In this document: positions 24,850-32,614 of the stretch, piece by piece
Numbering within the stretch: the first letter of the stretch is position 1
How the letters are laid out: the number at the start of each line of letters is the position of its first letter
NCBI GenBank assembly: GCA_029570205.1
Contig: JAKQSI010000065.1
Location: 124,001 to 188,000 of the forward strand
Reading direction: 5' to 3'
Length of the DNA stretch: 64,000 bases
Source: Candidatus Omnitrophota bacterium
Lineage (GTDB): Bacteria; Hinthialibacterota; Hinthialibacteria; Hinthialibacterales; JAKPRU01
Position numbers and translations under genes: made by a program
Notes under the pieces: generated by a model
Seen by the model: only the letters and a program-made list of their open reading frames with translations
Database searches by the model: none
Told to the model about the DNA's origin: nothing

Positions 24850-25050
24850 TTACTGTCCGTTATCCCGGTCGATCGAGGAATCGCTTTGTTTCGGCTCTTT
24901 CGTTTCAGCAGCCGTTTTTCTGTCATTCAATAACTTGAACAGCCACCAGAGATCGCGAATGCCGAACGGGATAATCAAAAGGACCGTGAGGTAAAATATG
25001 CCCAGACTGAGGAAAAACGTTACTGTCCAAAAGATAATCCAATACTTCAC
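24850..25050 (-). CDS. Small membrane protein, probable symporter accessory subunit
   Basis: This is a 66-residue protein with one long hydrophobic stretch (about 3-30, IIFWTVTFFLSLGIFYLTV) and a charged tail, KEPKQSDSSIDRDNGQ. Its GTG start overlaps the stop of the upstream SSS symporter by 4 nt (GTGA), so the two are translationally coupled. Small one- or two-helix partners encoded right behind SSS transporters are known (for example YhdT with PanF, and proteins annotated as symporter small accessory proteins). That role is inferred from position and topology, not from a motif. Confidence 0.65.
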   Translation of the reverse strand: MKYWIIFWTVTFFLSLGIFYLTVLLIIPFGIRDLWWLFKLLNDRKTAAETKEPKQSDSSIDRDNGQ

Positions 25051-26594
25051 AGCTGATTCTCCTGTAACTCGGATTGTTTTCGGTCCGGAAAAAAAAGGGA
25101 AACGACAATGAATAACAGGGCACAGAGGGCGTAATTCCCCAAGCCGAGCAGTTCAGTGGACAGCCAGGGAACGATTCGTTGAATCGGTTCGAGAAATACA
25201 CCGGCGATCGAGAGAAGCCCTGCGCCGAGGGCTGCCAGCGCCCCTGCCTTCGACGCGCGTTTCCAATAGATTCCGCCGATGAGAATCGTTGCGGAACCGC
25301 TCAAATAGATATTTCCGGTAACCGCCATGTAGGTCCACACACTGTCGGGGAGTTTGTACCAGATTCCCCATACCAGGAGAAAAATCGCGATCCAGGTAAT
25401 ATTAAAGCGTGTAATAAGGATCTGGGCTTTATCGGACAACGGGCGCCGTCGAAGCGGTCCGATGACATCTCGGACAATGACCGATGACCAGCAAAGAAAA
25501 TAACTGCTGTGTGTAGACATGAAGGCAGCCATCATGCCGGCGGTCAACACTCCCAAAAGACCCACAGGCACAATCTTACCCATAAATAACGGCATGGCCT
25601 GCTCCGCATGAACAGGGGTCCCCGAAAGCCCATCCGGAAAAAAGTATCGTGCCATTTCCTCATGCTGTGAATAAAAACAGAAAGCGGCAATGGCCCAGAA
25701 GGCCGGAATGCCCGTACGGGCCAGAGCCGACGGGGCCGAGTAAAGGAACGTGCGTTTTGTAGTCTTCTCGTCCTTTGTGGTCAGCGCACGGCTTGCCTCC
25801 GGCCCCCAACAGACCGTTGCTCCCACGGTTACCACCGCCATCCAGGCCATGTAAAGCCAACCATACGAATCGGGGTGAAATGGGTTGAATGCCATTTCCC
25901 CCCGATGCTCGCTCAACGCAGTAATGATCCGGGTCCATCCCAAATCCGGGTGTGTCAGGCAGAAAAGCATTCCCACTCCCATCCCAATCCCCAGGATGAA
26001 AAACTGAATAAAATCGGTAACGATCACGGATACCATCCCCCCCATGGCAGTGTAAATCAGCACCAGCACAATCATCAGCGAAGTTACCCAGTTTACCATT
26101 TCCGCGTTGCCGGTTGCCCCAAGCCCTGTGGCATAGGTGATAAAGGTCGCTCCCATTTTCGGGAAAAGCCCCATATTTAGAATCCCCGCCAGGGCGCAAA
26201 TCGCCCCGGCAACAACCCTGGTCTGTTTATCGAAACGTTTCTCAAAAAATTCCGGGATGGTCAACAGCTGAAGAGATCGCAACGGGCGAACCACAAAGCC
26301 CGTGATGCCGACAAAAAGCCCTACGGGTACACAAAGAAGCCCGATCATCATATACGAAAATCCCTTGCGGAACGATTCAATTGAGGCGTACATGATGGTC
26401 ACCAGGCACAGGCCGGTGGCGATATAATTTGCGATATTCAACGCTGTGCCGGATCCCCGTCCGCCCACCATGTAATCGGAAACATTGCTGATATACCGAT
26501 GGGCCAATATACCGGCCAGGGCTACACCCACCAGGTACATCGCAACAATGAGCCAGTCCTGTATGCTGAAATTGGTCAGAAAGAATTCATTCAT
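25047..26594 (-). CDS. Sodium:solute symporter (SSS family)
   Basis: This is a 515-residue membrane transporter with about 13 hydrophobic segments, starting at WLIVAMYLVGVALAGILA. SSS landmarks are SDYMVGGRGSGTALNIAN, RSLQLLTIPEFFEKRFDKQT, YTAMGGMVSVIVTDFIQ (the typical helix 5 region), and VLTAGMMAAFMSTHSSYFL with sodium-site Ser/Thr residues. It belongs to a different subgroup from the two other SSS proteins here (SMxxHSS instead of SSxxS), so the substrate probably differs. The stop overlaps the GTG of the downstream small membrane protein by 4 nt. Upstream lie a decayed oxidoreductase fragment and then the divergent fucosidase gene. Confidence 0.9.
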   Translation of the reverse strand: MNEFFLTNFSIQDWLIVAMYLVGVALAGILAHRYISNVSDYMVGGRGSGTALNIANYIATGLCLVTIMYASIESFRKGFSYMMIGLLCVPVGLFVGITGFVVRPLRSLQLLTIPEFFEKRFDKQTRVVAGAICALAGILNMGLFPKMGATFITYATGLGATGNAEMVNWVTSLMIVLVLIYTAMGGMVSVIVTDFIQFFILGIGMGVGMLFCLTHPDLGWTRIITALSEHRGEMAFNPFHPDSYGWLYMAWMAVVTVGATVCWGPEASRALTTKDEKTTKRTFLYSAPSALARTGIPAFWAIAAFCFYSQHEEMARYFFPDGLSGTPVHAEQAMPLFMGKIVPVGLLGVLTAGMMAAFMSTHSSYFLCWSSVIVRDVIGPLRRRPLSDKAQILITRFNITWIAIFLLVWGIWYKLPDSVWTYMAVTGNIYLSGSATILIGGIYWKRASKAGALAALGAGLLSIAGVFLEPIQRIVPWLSTELLGLGNYALCALLFIVVSLFFPDRKQSELQENQL

Positions 26595-26727
26595 CTATCG
26601 ACTCTCCGTGTCGGGGCAACATTTATTCGATACGATAGCACAATTGACCGGCAGATTGACTGTTCGTCTCGGTCAAAACATGAGATTGTTCTTTCCGGTC
26701 GGCAGCCTGTGGATGCGGGATGTGGCT

Positions 26728-26892
26728 TCACCGCCTGGTTCCGACTTCGCTTCGATTTTTCGCGATATCCCGGCACAGGCTGTTGCCTCTGCCGCCGCCC
26801 GCGATCACACCGATACGGATGCGGTCGTCGGCAGCAAAAACGCCTGCCGCCGCAATCAAGAGGGTTCGGTGATGGGTGTTTTCCGGAATCAT
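26728..26892 (-). pseudogene. Remnant of a Gfo/Idh/MocA oxidoreductase N-terminus
   Basis: A 54-codon minus-strand segment encodes a hydrophobic leader (RTLLIAAAGVFA) followed by DDRIRIGVIAGGGRGNSL. This is the nucleotide-binding start of Tat-type Gfo/Idh/MocA proteins (compare ANERIGVGVIGTGGRGNSH at 9553-9609). After RDIAKNRSE it stops, and no continuation is visible in other frames before the SSS gene at 26594. It is probably the leftover of a deleted gene. The match is short, so confidence is moderate. Confidence 0.45.
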
Positions 26893-27072
26893 GATGTCAT
26901 CCTTTCCGTTGCCGGCAAGAAACTCAAAATATCGGGAACTATCATGCCGACCGGTTTCATATTGGGCGAATCCTATGATACTATTTGCAGATTGTGTATG
27001 GTGGCGACTTCGGATTGGGTTCGCCATTCCGTGATTACAATTGACAGGACATATATTCCAGGAGATTCCGCA

Positions 27073-28425
27073 ATGAGAAACGTTCTGCTCCTCTCTCTCG
27101 CTATTCCGTGCCTCACCCCTCCCATAACGGCCTCTGCGCAGAAATACGAGGCCCACTGGGAATCCATCGACAGCCGTCCGACACCGCCCTGGTTTGACGA
27201 TGCCAAGTTCGGGATTTTTATCCACTGGGGTGTCTATTCCGTGCCCGCGTGGAGCGCGAAGGGACGATATGCGGAATGGTATTGGCATGACATGAGCCAC
27301 TCAAAAGAGACGGCGGAATTTCATGCGCGCGTGTACGGCAAGGATTTTCAATACCAGGACTTTGCGTCTCAGTTCAAGGCGGAGCTCTATGATCCGGCGC
27401 AGTGGGCCGCAATTTTCCGGAAATCCGGCGCTAAATATATTGTACTGACATCGAAACATCACGACGGATATTGCCTCTGGCCGAGCGCCGAAAGTTGGAA
27501 CTGGAACAGCGTGGATACCGGCCCGCATCGGGACCTGGCAGGGGACCTGGTAAAAGCCGTGCGGGAGGAAGGTCTCCGCATGGGATTCTATTATTCCCTC
27601 TATGAGTGGTATCACCCGCTTTACAAGCAGGATCTTCCGCGCTATGTCGATCAACACATGCTTCCGCAAGTAAAGGATCTCGTGGAACGTTACCAACCGG
27701 ACATTCTCTGGGGAGACGGTGAGTGGGAACATCCCAGCGAGGTTTGGCGAAGCACCGAACTTCTTGCATGGCTGTTTAACGAGTCGCCTTGCCGGGAATA
27801 TGTAGCCGTCAACGACCGCTGGGGGAAAGAGGCACGCGGAGTACATGGCGGCTACTACACGACAGAATACTCCAAGGTCTATAGCGATGAAACGGTTACC
27901 GGCTACCATCACAGCTGGGAAGAATGCCGGGGGATGGGGGCCTCGTTCGGCTTGAATCGGAATGAGGATTTTGCGGAGTACAAAAGCGCAACTGAATTGA
28001 TTCACATATTGATCCAAACAGTATGTAACGGCGGGAACCTCTTACTCGATATCGGGCCGACCGGGGACGGCCGCATTCCGGTAATTATGGAAGAACGTCT
28101 GATCCAGATCGGGGAATGGCTCGCGGTCAATGGAGAGGCCATTTACGGAACCCGACGATGGCGTGTAACAAGCGAAGGCGAATCGGTCCGCTACACGCAA
28201 AAAGGGGACACGGTTTACGCAATCTGTCTGAAATGGCCCGGAAAATCGCTGGTCCTGGAGACTCCGAATTTCAATAAGAATACCACAGTCTCCCTGCTGG
28301 GATATTCGCAAAACTTATCGTGGACCGATGAGAACGGGAAGATGAAAATCGAGGTTCCTTCCCTGTCGGTGGAGGAAGTTCCCTGTCTTCATGCCTGCAC
28401 ATTTCGGCTGAATGGGGTGAAATAA
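27073..28425 (+). CDS. Alpha-L-fucosidase (GH29)
   Basis: This is a 450-residue secreted glycoside hydrolase. A signal peptide (RNVLLLSLAIPCLTPPITASA) precedes PPWFDDAKFGIFIHWGVYSVPAW, the signature of GH29. YIVLTSKHHDGYCLWPS is the substrate-binding strand. PDILWGDGEW contains the catalytic nucleophile Asp (about residue 215), and GNLLLDIGPTGDGRI closes the barrel. A small C-terminal beta domain follows. The enzyme would release L-fucose from glycans in the periplasm or outside the cell. The ATG at 27073 follows AGGAGA. The open frame continues upstream to 26485, but that part overlaps the divergent symporter gene and is not homologous. Position beside SSS symporters suggests uptake of the freed sugar. 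Confidence 0.94.
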   Translation: MRNVLLLSLAIPCLTPPITASAQKYEAHWESIDSRPTPPWFDDAKFGIFIHWGVYSVPAWSAKGRYAEWYWHDMSHSKETAEFHARVYGKDFQYQDFASQFKAELYDPAQWAAIFRKSGAKYIVLTSKHHDGYCLWPSAESWNWNSVDTGPHRDLAGDLVKAVREEGLRMGFYYSLYEWYHPLYKQDLPRYVDQHMLPQVKDLVERYQPDILWGDGEWEHPSEVWRSTELLAWLFNESPCREYVAVNDRWGKEARGVHGGYYTTEYSKVYSDETVTGYHHSWEECRGMGASFGLNRNEDFAEYKSATELIHILIQTVCNGGNLLLDIGPTGDGRIPVIMEERLIQIGEWLAVNGEAIYGTRRWRVTSEGESVRYTQKGDTVYAICLKWPGKSLVLETPNFNKNTTVSLLGYSQNLSWTDENGKMKIEVPSLSVEEVPCLHACTFRLNGVK

Positions 28426-28427
28426 CT

Positions 28428-28448
28428 CCGTCCGTGTTTCCCGGACGG
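28428..28448 (+). terminator. Hairpin behind the fucosidase gene
   Basis: CCGTCCG pairs with CGGACGG around a 7-nt loop, three bases after the fucosidase stop. There is no T-run after it. It could limit read-through or protect the mRNA end, but a true intrinsic terminator is not shown. Confidence 0.35.
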
Positions 28449-28522
28449 TGGACAACTGCGTGAAGAAATATGCGGATCGGATTCGCCTGATTCCGTTTCC
28501 CAAGTATAGTCCCGGGCGGCGG

Positions 28523-28888
28523 TTATTTCGTTTTTTGGGGTGTCGAACCTGCCGTCTGATCTTTTTCGGCGATGGCGTTTTCCACGCTATCGAACAGCGG
28601 GACCATGGGCACAATCCGAAACGCGGCAAGTGATTTCACAATAGCCGCATCATTGGCCACCAGGCGGAGTGTCCGGCCTTCGGGGTGGACCGTGTTATAG
28701 GTCGCCAGCAGCGTCCCCAGGCAGTGACTGTTGATCGCAGTGCATTTCAGCACCACGACGAGGATTTTCCATGGCCCGGCGGCGGAGGTTTTCATCTCTC
28801 GTGCGAATTCAAGCGAATCGCGCATCCCGATTTCCTCTTCCAGGAGAATGATCCGGGTATTGCCTTTTTCCGAAGTGTGGGTCGCCAT
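28523..28888 (-). CDS. STAS-domain protein (anti-sigma factor antagonist-like)
   Basis: This is a 121-residue cytoplasmic protein with a STAS fold. ILVVVLKCTAINSHCLGTLL corresponds to the strand and helix that carry the phospho-site of SpoIIAA-type antagonists (D-S-S-G-L in the family, here N-S-H-C-L, keeping the Ser). It is followed by GRTLRLVANDAAIVKSLAAFRI and MVPLFDSVENAI. A charged tail ends the protein. The altered motif leaves the partner-switch phosphorylation open. No kinase or sigma factor gene is nearby. The start is probably the ATG at 28888. A longer frame to 28972 has no extra support. Confidence 0.75.
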   Translation of the reverse strand: MATHTSEKGNTRIILLEEEIGMRDSLEFAREMKTSAAGPWKILVVVLKCTAINSHCLGTLLATYNTVHPEGRTLRLVANDAAIVKSLAAFRIVPMVPLFDSVENAIAEKDQTAGSTPQKTK

Positions 28889-29212
28889 CAGATCCCGATA
28901 TCCTTTCAATGATATTGCATAATGAACAATCCTATCATGCCGGACCGGGAATTCCGACCCCTCTGCCACCATGCGGACCCAAGCTCATTCGGTTGTCCAC
29001 AGTCTGCGAAAGATAAACAGGGTGGCTGTCCACTACCAGATAGACTTTCAGCGCAACGGAATGCAGCGCCCGCATAGAAAGCCGACAAGCATATCGCAGG
29101 TAACACCGCATCAGTGTGACAGTGAAAAAGGAGGTGCGCAACAGGCTTCTTTGGCCCTCGCATGAGTATTTGCGGTAATCGATTCATCGGACAAAAACAG
29201 GGAGTACAAGAA
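28889..29212. other. Intergenic region upstream of the aprBA locus
   Basis: About 320 bp between the divergent STAS and apr genes show no convincing gene or hairpin. Open frames across it have no recognisable product. Confidence 0.45.
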
Positions 29213-29320
29213 ATGGAAGAAGTATTCAAGAAAGATTCACCGGCTTGGGATATCTTGACGAGCCTGTGGGAAAGAAAGAAAATAATGTTTCTTATTATAG
29301 TGGTCCTTGTACAATCCTGA
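29213..29320 (+). CDS. Possible 35-residue membrane peptide ahead of aprB
   Basis: An ATG with GGAG 8 nt upstream opens a 35-codon frame. It starts MEEVFKKDSPAWDILTSLW and ends in a hydrophobic run (IMFLIIVVLVQS). A single-helix membrane peptide is plausible. The same stretch also contains promoter-like boxes (TTGACG at 29255, TATTAT at 29293), so it may instead be the leader of the apr genes. I do not recognise a family. Confidence 0.3.
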   Translation: MEEVFKKDSPAWDILTSLWERKKIMFLIIVVLVQS

Positions 29321-29434
29321 CAGAAGAGGCAAGGACCGGGGGGAGGTGAGACACTTATACTGATACTCGCGGAGAATTATTGTGTGAATCGGCTTTCCGC
29401 GGCCAAGACGCTAACGCACAAGGTGAAGAAGGCT

Positions 29435-29878
29435 ATGCCAAGTTATGTTATTGTAGAAAAGTGCGATGGCTGCAAAGGACTGGACAAGACAGCGTGTCGG
29501 CATATCTGTCCGAACGACCTGATGGTTCTGGACAAGTCCTGTATGAAGGCTTACAACAGTGAGCCGGAGATGTGCTGGGAATGCTACAATTGCGTGAAGA
29601 TGTGTCCGAAGCGGGCGATCGAAGTCCGGGGGTATGCGGATTTTGTCCCGATGGGCGCCGTGGTGACCCCGATGCGGAACGCAGATTCCATTTTATGGAC
29701 CGTGAAGTTCCGCAACGGCCACGTGAAGCGGTTCAAGTTCCCGACCCGCACAACAGCGGAAGGTTCTGCGGTTCCGGACGGCGGATTCGGTACAGGATCG
29801 GATGATCTCACAAGCGCAACGCTTTTCACCGAACCGGCTTCGTTGGGACTCGCGGAAGTTGAGACGGTCAAAAGATAA
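29435..29878 (+). CDS. aprB: Adenylylsulfate (APS) reductase beta subunit
   Basis: This is a 147-residue iron-sulfur protein. Two ferredoxin-type clusters are encoded: the first by CDGCKGLDKTACRHICP, the second by CWECYNCVKMCP. The spacing of the first (an insertion between the second and third Cys) is characteristic of AprB. The C-terminal tail that wraps around AprA is present (GYADFVPMGAVVTPMRNADS, WTVKFRNGHVKRFKFPTRT). AprB passes electrons to or from the FAD of AprA in APS + 2e- = AMP + sulfite, in the cytoplasm. The ATG at 29435 gives the usual length; a GTG-containing upstream extension is possible. It is followed by aprA after 12 nt. Confidence 0.93.
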   Translation: MPSYVIVEKCDGCKGLDKTACRHICPNDLMVLDKSCMKAYNSEPEMCWECYNCVKMCPKRAIEVRGYADFVPMGAVVTPMRNADSILWTVKFRNGHVKRFKFPTRTTAEGSAVPDGGFGTGSDDLTSATLFTEPASLGLAEVETVKR

Positions 29879-29890
29879 GGAGGCGGTACT

Positions 29891-31765
29891 GTGGTCGATT
29901 TCGAAACCGTAGAAGTTACGACCGATCTGTTGATCGTCGGTGGGGGTATGTCTGCCTGTGGCGCCGCCGTGGAGGCGGCGTATTGGGCGAAGAAGAACGG
30001 CCTGAAAGTAACTCTGGTAGACAAAGCCGTGATGGAGCGCAGCGGCGCGGTGGCTATGGGGTTATCTGCAATCAATCAATACATCGGACTGCGGGATGGG
30101 CAAAACACGGTCTGGGATTATGTCGATTACGTCCGGAAGGATCTGATGGGCATTACTCGTGAGGACCTTGTGTTTAATGTTGCGCGTCACGTGGATTCAT
30201 CGGTTCATCTATTCGAAAAATGGGGCCTTCCGATCTGGAAAGATAAAAAGGGAGCCTATATTCACGAGGGACGATGGCAGCTGATGATTAACGGTGAATC
30301 CTACAAGGTTATTGTAGCGGAAGCGGCCAGGAATGCTCTCGGAATGGAGAATATTTACGAGAGAGTATTCATTGTAGAACCGTTAATGGATGGGGATCGG
30401 GTCGCCGGCGCTGTCGGATTCAGTGTGCGCGAGAACAAGTTTTACGTATTCAAGGCCAAGGCGGTTGTTGTTGCCATGGGCGGGGCGGTGCATATCTTCC
30501 GGCCCCGGTCTATCGGTGAGGGCCTTGGACGAGCCTGGTATCCGCCGTGGAATTCCGGTTCCAGCGCCTATTTCACCCTGAGGGCGGGCGCAGAAATGAC
30601 ATGCCAGGAAGTGCGTTTTATCCCGGTCCGATTCAAAGACGGCTACGGACCGGTCGGAGCGTGGTTTCTTTTGTTCAAATCGCGTGCAACCAACGCCATG
30701 GGCGGCGACTACGTGGTCGAACACAAGGACGAGCTCCAAAAGTGGGGTGAGTACGGCAGCGTCAAGCCGATTCCGACTAACCTTCGCAACCGGCTTGTCA
30801 TGCTGGATGTCATGCAAGGTAAAGGTCCCATCTCCATGAGAACGGAGGAGGCCATCCGGAGGATTGCTTCGGCGGAATCGGACGGGAGAGCCGCGCAGAA
30901 GAAGTGGAAGGCTCTCGAATCCGAAGCCTGGGAGGATTTCCTGGACATGACGATTTCCCAGGCGATTTTGTGGGCCGCTACCAATGTACAGCCCGAAGAG
31001 AAATCGTCGGAAATCGCTGCCGCGGAACCGTACTTTATCGGCTCACACTCCGGCGCCTCCGGAGCCTGGGTCAGCGGCCCAGAAGACGTTGCTCCCCCGG
31101 AATACCGGTGGGGTTATGTCAACATGGCTACCGTCAAGGGGATTTTCTGTGCGGGCGATGCCTCCGGCGCATCCAGCCACAAGTTCTCCTCCGGCTCTCA
31201 TGCTGAAGGAAGAATTGCAGGGAAGTCTGCCGTTCGCTACATTGTAGAGAATCCACAGCAGCCGAAAGTCGATATGGCGCAGGTCGCGAAGCTGAAGGAG
31301 ACGATATTGAGGCCCCTCGATCTCTACCGGCAACATAAGAACGAAACCAGCGATCCGGAAATCAACCCGAATTATATTAAACCCAAAATGTTCATGTTCC
31401 GTCTCCAGAAGATCATGGACGAATATGCGGGCGGTGTCTCGGCGCAGTTCACCACAAACGAGTCCCTGCTCAAGAAAGGATTGGAACTTCTGGCATATCT
31501 CAAAGAAGACTCGGCTAATCTTGCGGCAAAAGACCTGCACGAGCTCCTGCGTTGCTGGGAGAATGTGCAGCGCATGTGGCAGGCGGAGGCTCATGTACGT
31601 GCTGTCCTGTTCCGCGAAGAAACCCGTTGGCCGGGATATTATTTCCGTGCGGATAAACCGGCGCTCGATGAGCAGAATTGGAAATGTTTCGTAAACTGCC
31701 GCGTCGATCCGAACACCGGGGAGTGGGAGATGATGAAACGGGATATCATCCCCCTCAGGTTGTAA
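29891..31765 (+). CDS. aprA: Adenylylsulfate (APS) reductase alpha subunit
   Basis: This is a 624-residue FAD flavoprotein of the fumarate-reductase-like superfamily. The FAD-binding start is DLLIVGGGMSACGAAVEAAY. RSGAVAMGLSAINQYIG, SVHLFEKWGLPIWKDKKG and HEGRWQLMINGESYK follow. AVVVAMGGAVHIFRPRS, EVRFIPVRFKDGYGPVGAW and NAMGGDYVV are typical of AprA, as is GDASGASSHKFSSGSHAEGR near the flavin. The C-terminal helical part contains RCWENVQRMWQAEAH. The GTG start follows AAGGAGG. Together with AprB it forms the cytoplasmic APS reductase, used in sulfate reduction or, in reverse, in sulfite oxidation. No sat, qmo, apt or dsr genes are in the window, so direction is undecided. Confidence 0.95.
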   Translation: MVDFETVEVTTDLLIVGGGMSACGAAVEAAYWAKKNGLKVTLVDKAVMERSGAVAMGLSAINQYIGLRDGQNTVWDYVDYVRKDLMGITREDLVFNVARHVDSSVHLFEKWGLPIWKDKKGAYIHEGRWQLMINGESYKVIVAEAARNALGMENIYERVFIVEPLMDGDRVAGAVGFSVRENKFYVFKAKAVVVAMGGAVHIFRPRSIGEGLGRAWYPPWNSGSSAYFTLRAGAEMTCQEVRFIPVRFKDGYGPVGAWFLLFKSRATNAMGGDYVVEHKDELQKWGEYGSVKPIPTNLRNRLVMLDVMQGKGPISMRTEEAIRRIASAESDGRAAQKKWKALESEAWEDFLDMTISQAILWAATNVQPEEKSSEIAAAEPYFIGSHSGASGAWVSGPEDVAPPEYRWGYVNMATVKGIFCAGDASGASSHKFSSGSHAEGRIAGKSAVRYIVENPQQPKVDMAQVAKLKETILRPLDLYRQHKNETSDPEINPNYIKPKMFMFRLQKIMDEYAGGVSAQFTTNESLLKKGLELLAYLKEDSANLAAKDLHELLRCWENVQRMWQAEAHVRAVLFREETRWPGYYFRADKPALDEQNWKCFVNCRVDPNTGEWEMMKRDIIPLRL

Positions 31766-31983
31766 CACTTCGCTTGATTGCGCGGTTTTCCGGGCGCTTT
31801 ATCGACGCCCAGAGGAATTTACCTATCCACATCAGCGCGGATGTGGTTCTTGTATTTCCCCTATTCCAAGTTTGCTCATTTGATATCCGGGACCATCGCG
31901 ATCAGTCACGCCAGGGTCGGTGACCTGGATTTCTGAAGATTCCTCGTCCAAGGCGGTGTGGGAGGGCGGGAGAATCCTTGCCG

Positions 31984-32040
31984 GGCTGGTTCCTGAACTT
32001 TTCAATCGGCTGAGTTTTCGACAAGATCAAGAGCCGGCCC
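31984..32040. repeat. 57-bp palindromic repeat, copy A
   Basis: The element is 57 bp and aligns without gaps to 33333-33389. Both start GGC(T/C)GGTTCCTGAACTT and end with CCGGCCC. Shared inner words are TTTCGACAA and TCAAGA. The ends are partly self-complementary. It overlaps the 3' end of the small minus-strand gene at 32002-32211. Confidence 0.7.
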
Positions 32041-32211
32041 TTCCGCTCGTCGCCTGAGTTGACAATATTCCTGTCGGGTCACCTGTCGAGACATCGTATC
32101 GGTGATATACTTCAGAACGATCGGGTCGATGAATGCCCCTGGACTGTCCGGGGATTCGTCAGGAGGGGGAACGAAACTGGGTTCGATGGAGTCTTTAAAT
32201 GCGTCCAACAT
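32002..32211 (-). CDS. Small protein of unknown function (possible)
   Basis: This is a 69-residue frame with a Pro-rich linker (EPSFVPPPDESPDSP) followed by a plausible helical segment, FIDPIVLKYITDTMSRQVTR. GGAG lies 9 nt before the ATG. Its last ~13 codons are inside the 57-bp repeat copy A. The start overlaps the start of the divergent lipoprotein gene by 13 nt, and both starts have good ribosome sites. I do not recognise a family. It could also be a chance frame. Confidence 0.35.
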   Translation of the reverse strand: MLDAFKDSIEPSFVPPPDESPDSPGAFIDPIVLKYITDTMSRQVTRQEYCQLRRRAEGPALDLVENSAD

Positions 32212-32555
32212 TGCACATTGCTCCGTTTATTGTGCTTTTGTGTGTCGGTCTTTGTCTCGGCTGCTCCGGTGTGAGCAAGAAGGTTGGTGAGGTGGGCGGG
32301 AAGGCCGTTTCGCCGGTAACCAATGTCGTGAAAGGAACGACGAGTCGGGTCAAGGGGGTCGGATCCAATATGGCGGACGATACCCGTAAATACAGCACCC
32401 GGTTCTTCGGCATGGAGCAGAGCAACCTGACACAGAGTCAGAAACAGGCTATTGCAAATTACGAACGAAAAAAGCGCTACGAACAAAACCTGCGTCAGCG
32501 CGATTTGGACTCCCGTCTGGTTCCCGATATGGCAAAAGTGAATGTGATCAAGTAG
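32199..32555 (+). CDS. Small lipoprotein of unknown function
   Basis: This is a 118-residue protein with a lipoprotein signal. HIAPFIVLLCVGLCLGC ends in the lipobox CLGC (Cys about 22). The mature part is Gly/Ser/Val/Lys-rich (SKKVGEVGGKAVSPVTNVVK), then a charged helical tail, NYERKKRYEQNLRQRD. The ATG at 32199 has GGAG at 7 nt spacing. Membrane anchoring is clear, but the function is unknown. A 6-bp-stem hairpin (TCCCCG pairing with CGGGGA) follows the stop. Confidence 0.65.
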   Translation: MRPTLHIAPFIVLLCVGLCLGCSGVSKKVGEVGGKAVSPVTNVVKGTTSRVKGVGSNMADDTRKYSTRFFGMEQSNLTQSQKQAIANYERKKRYEQNLRQRDLDSRLVPDMAKVNVIK

Positions 32556-32614
32556 CCTTGTCCCCGTGTTTCGGGGATCATGGGACAGACGGATATGCGG
32601 GATAATCGGATTTC

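Noticed and set aside
26485-27072. N-terminal extension of the fucosidase frame by 196 codons
   Set aside because: It overlaps the divergent symporter gene and an oxidoreductase remnant, has no GH29 similarity, and a clean signal peptide with AGGAGA starts at 27073.
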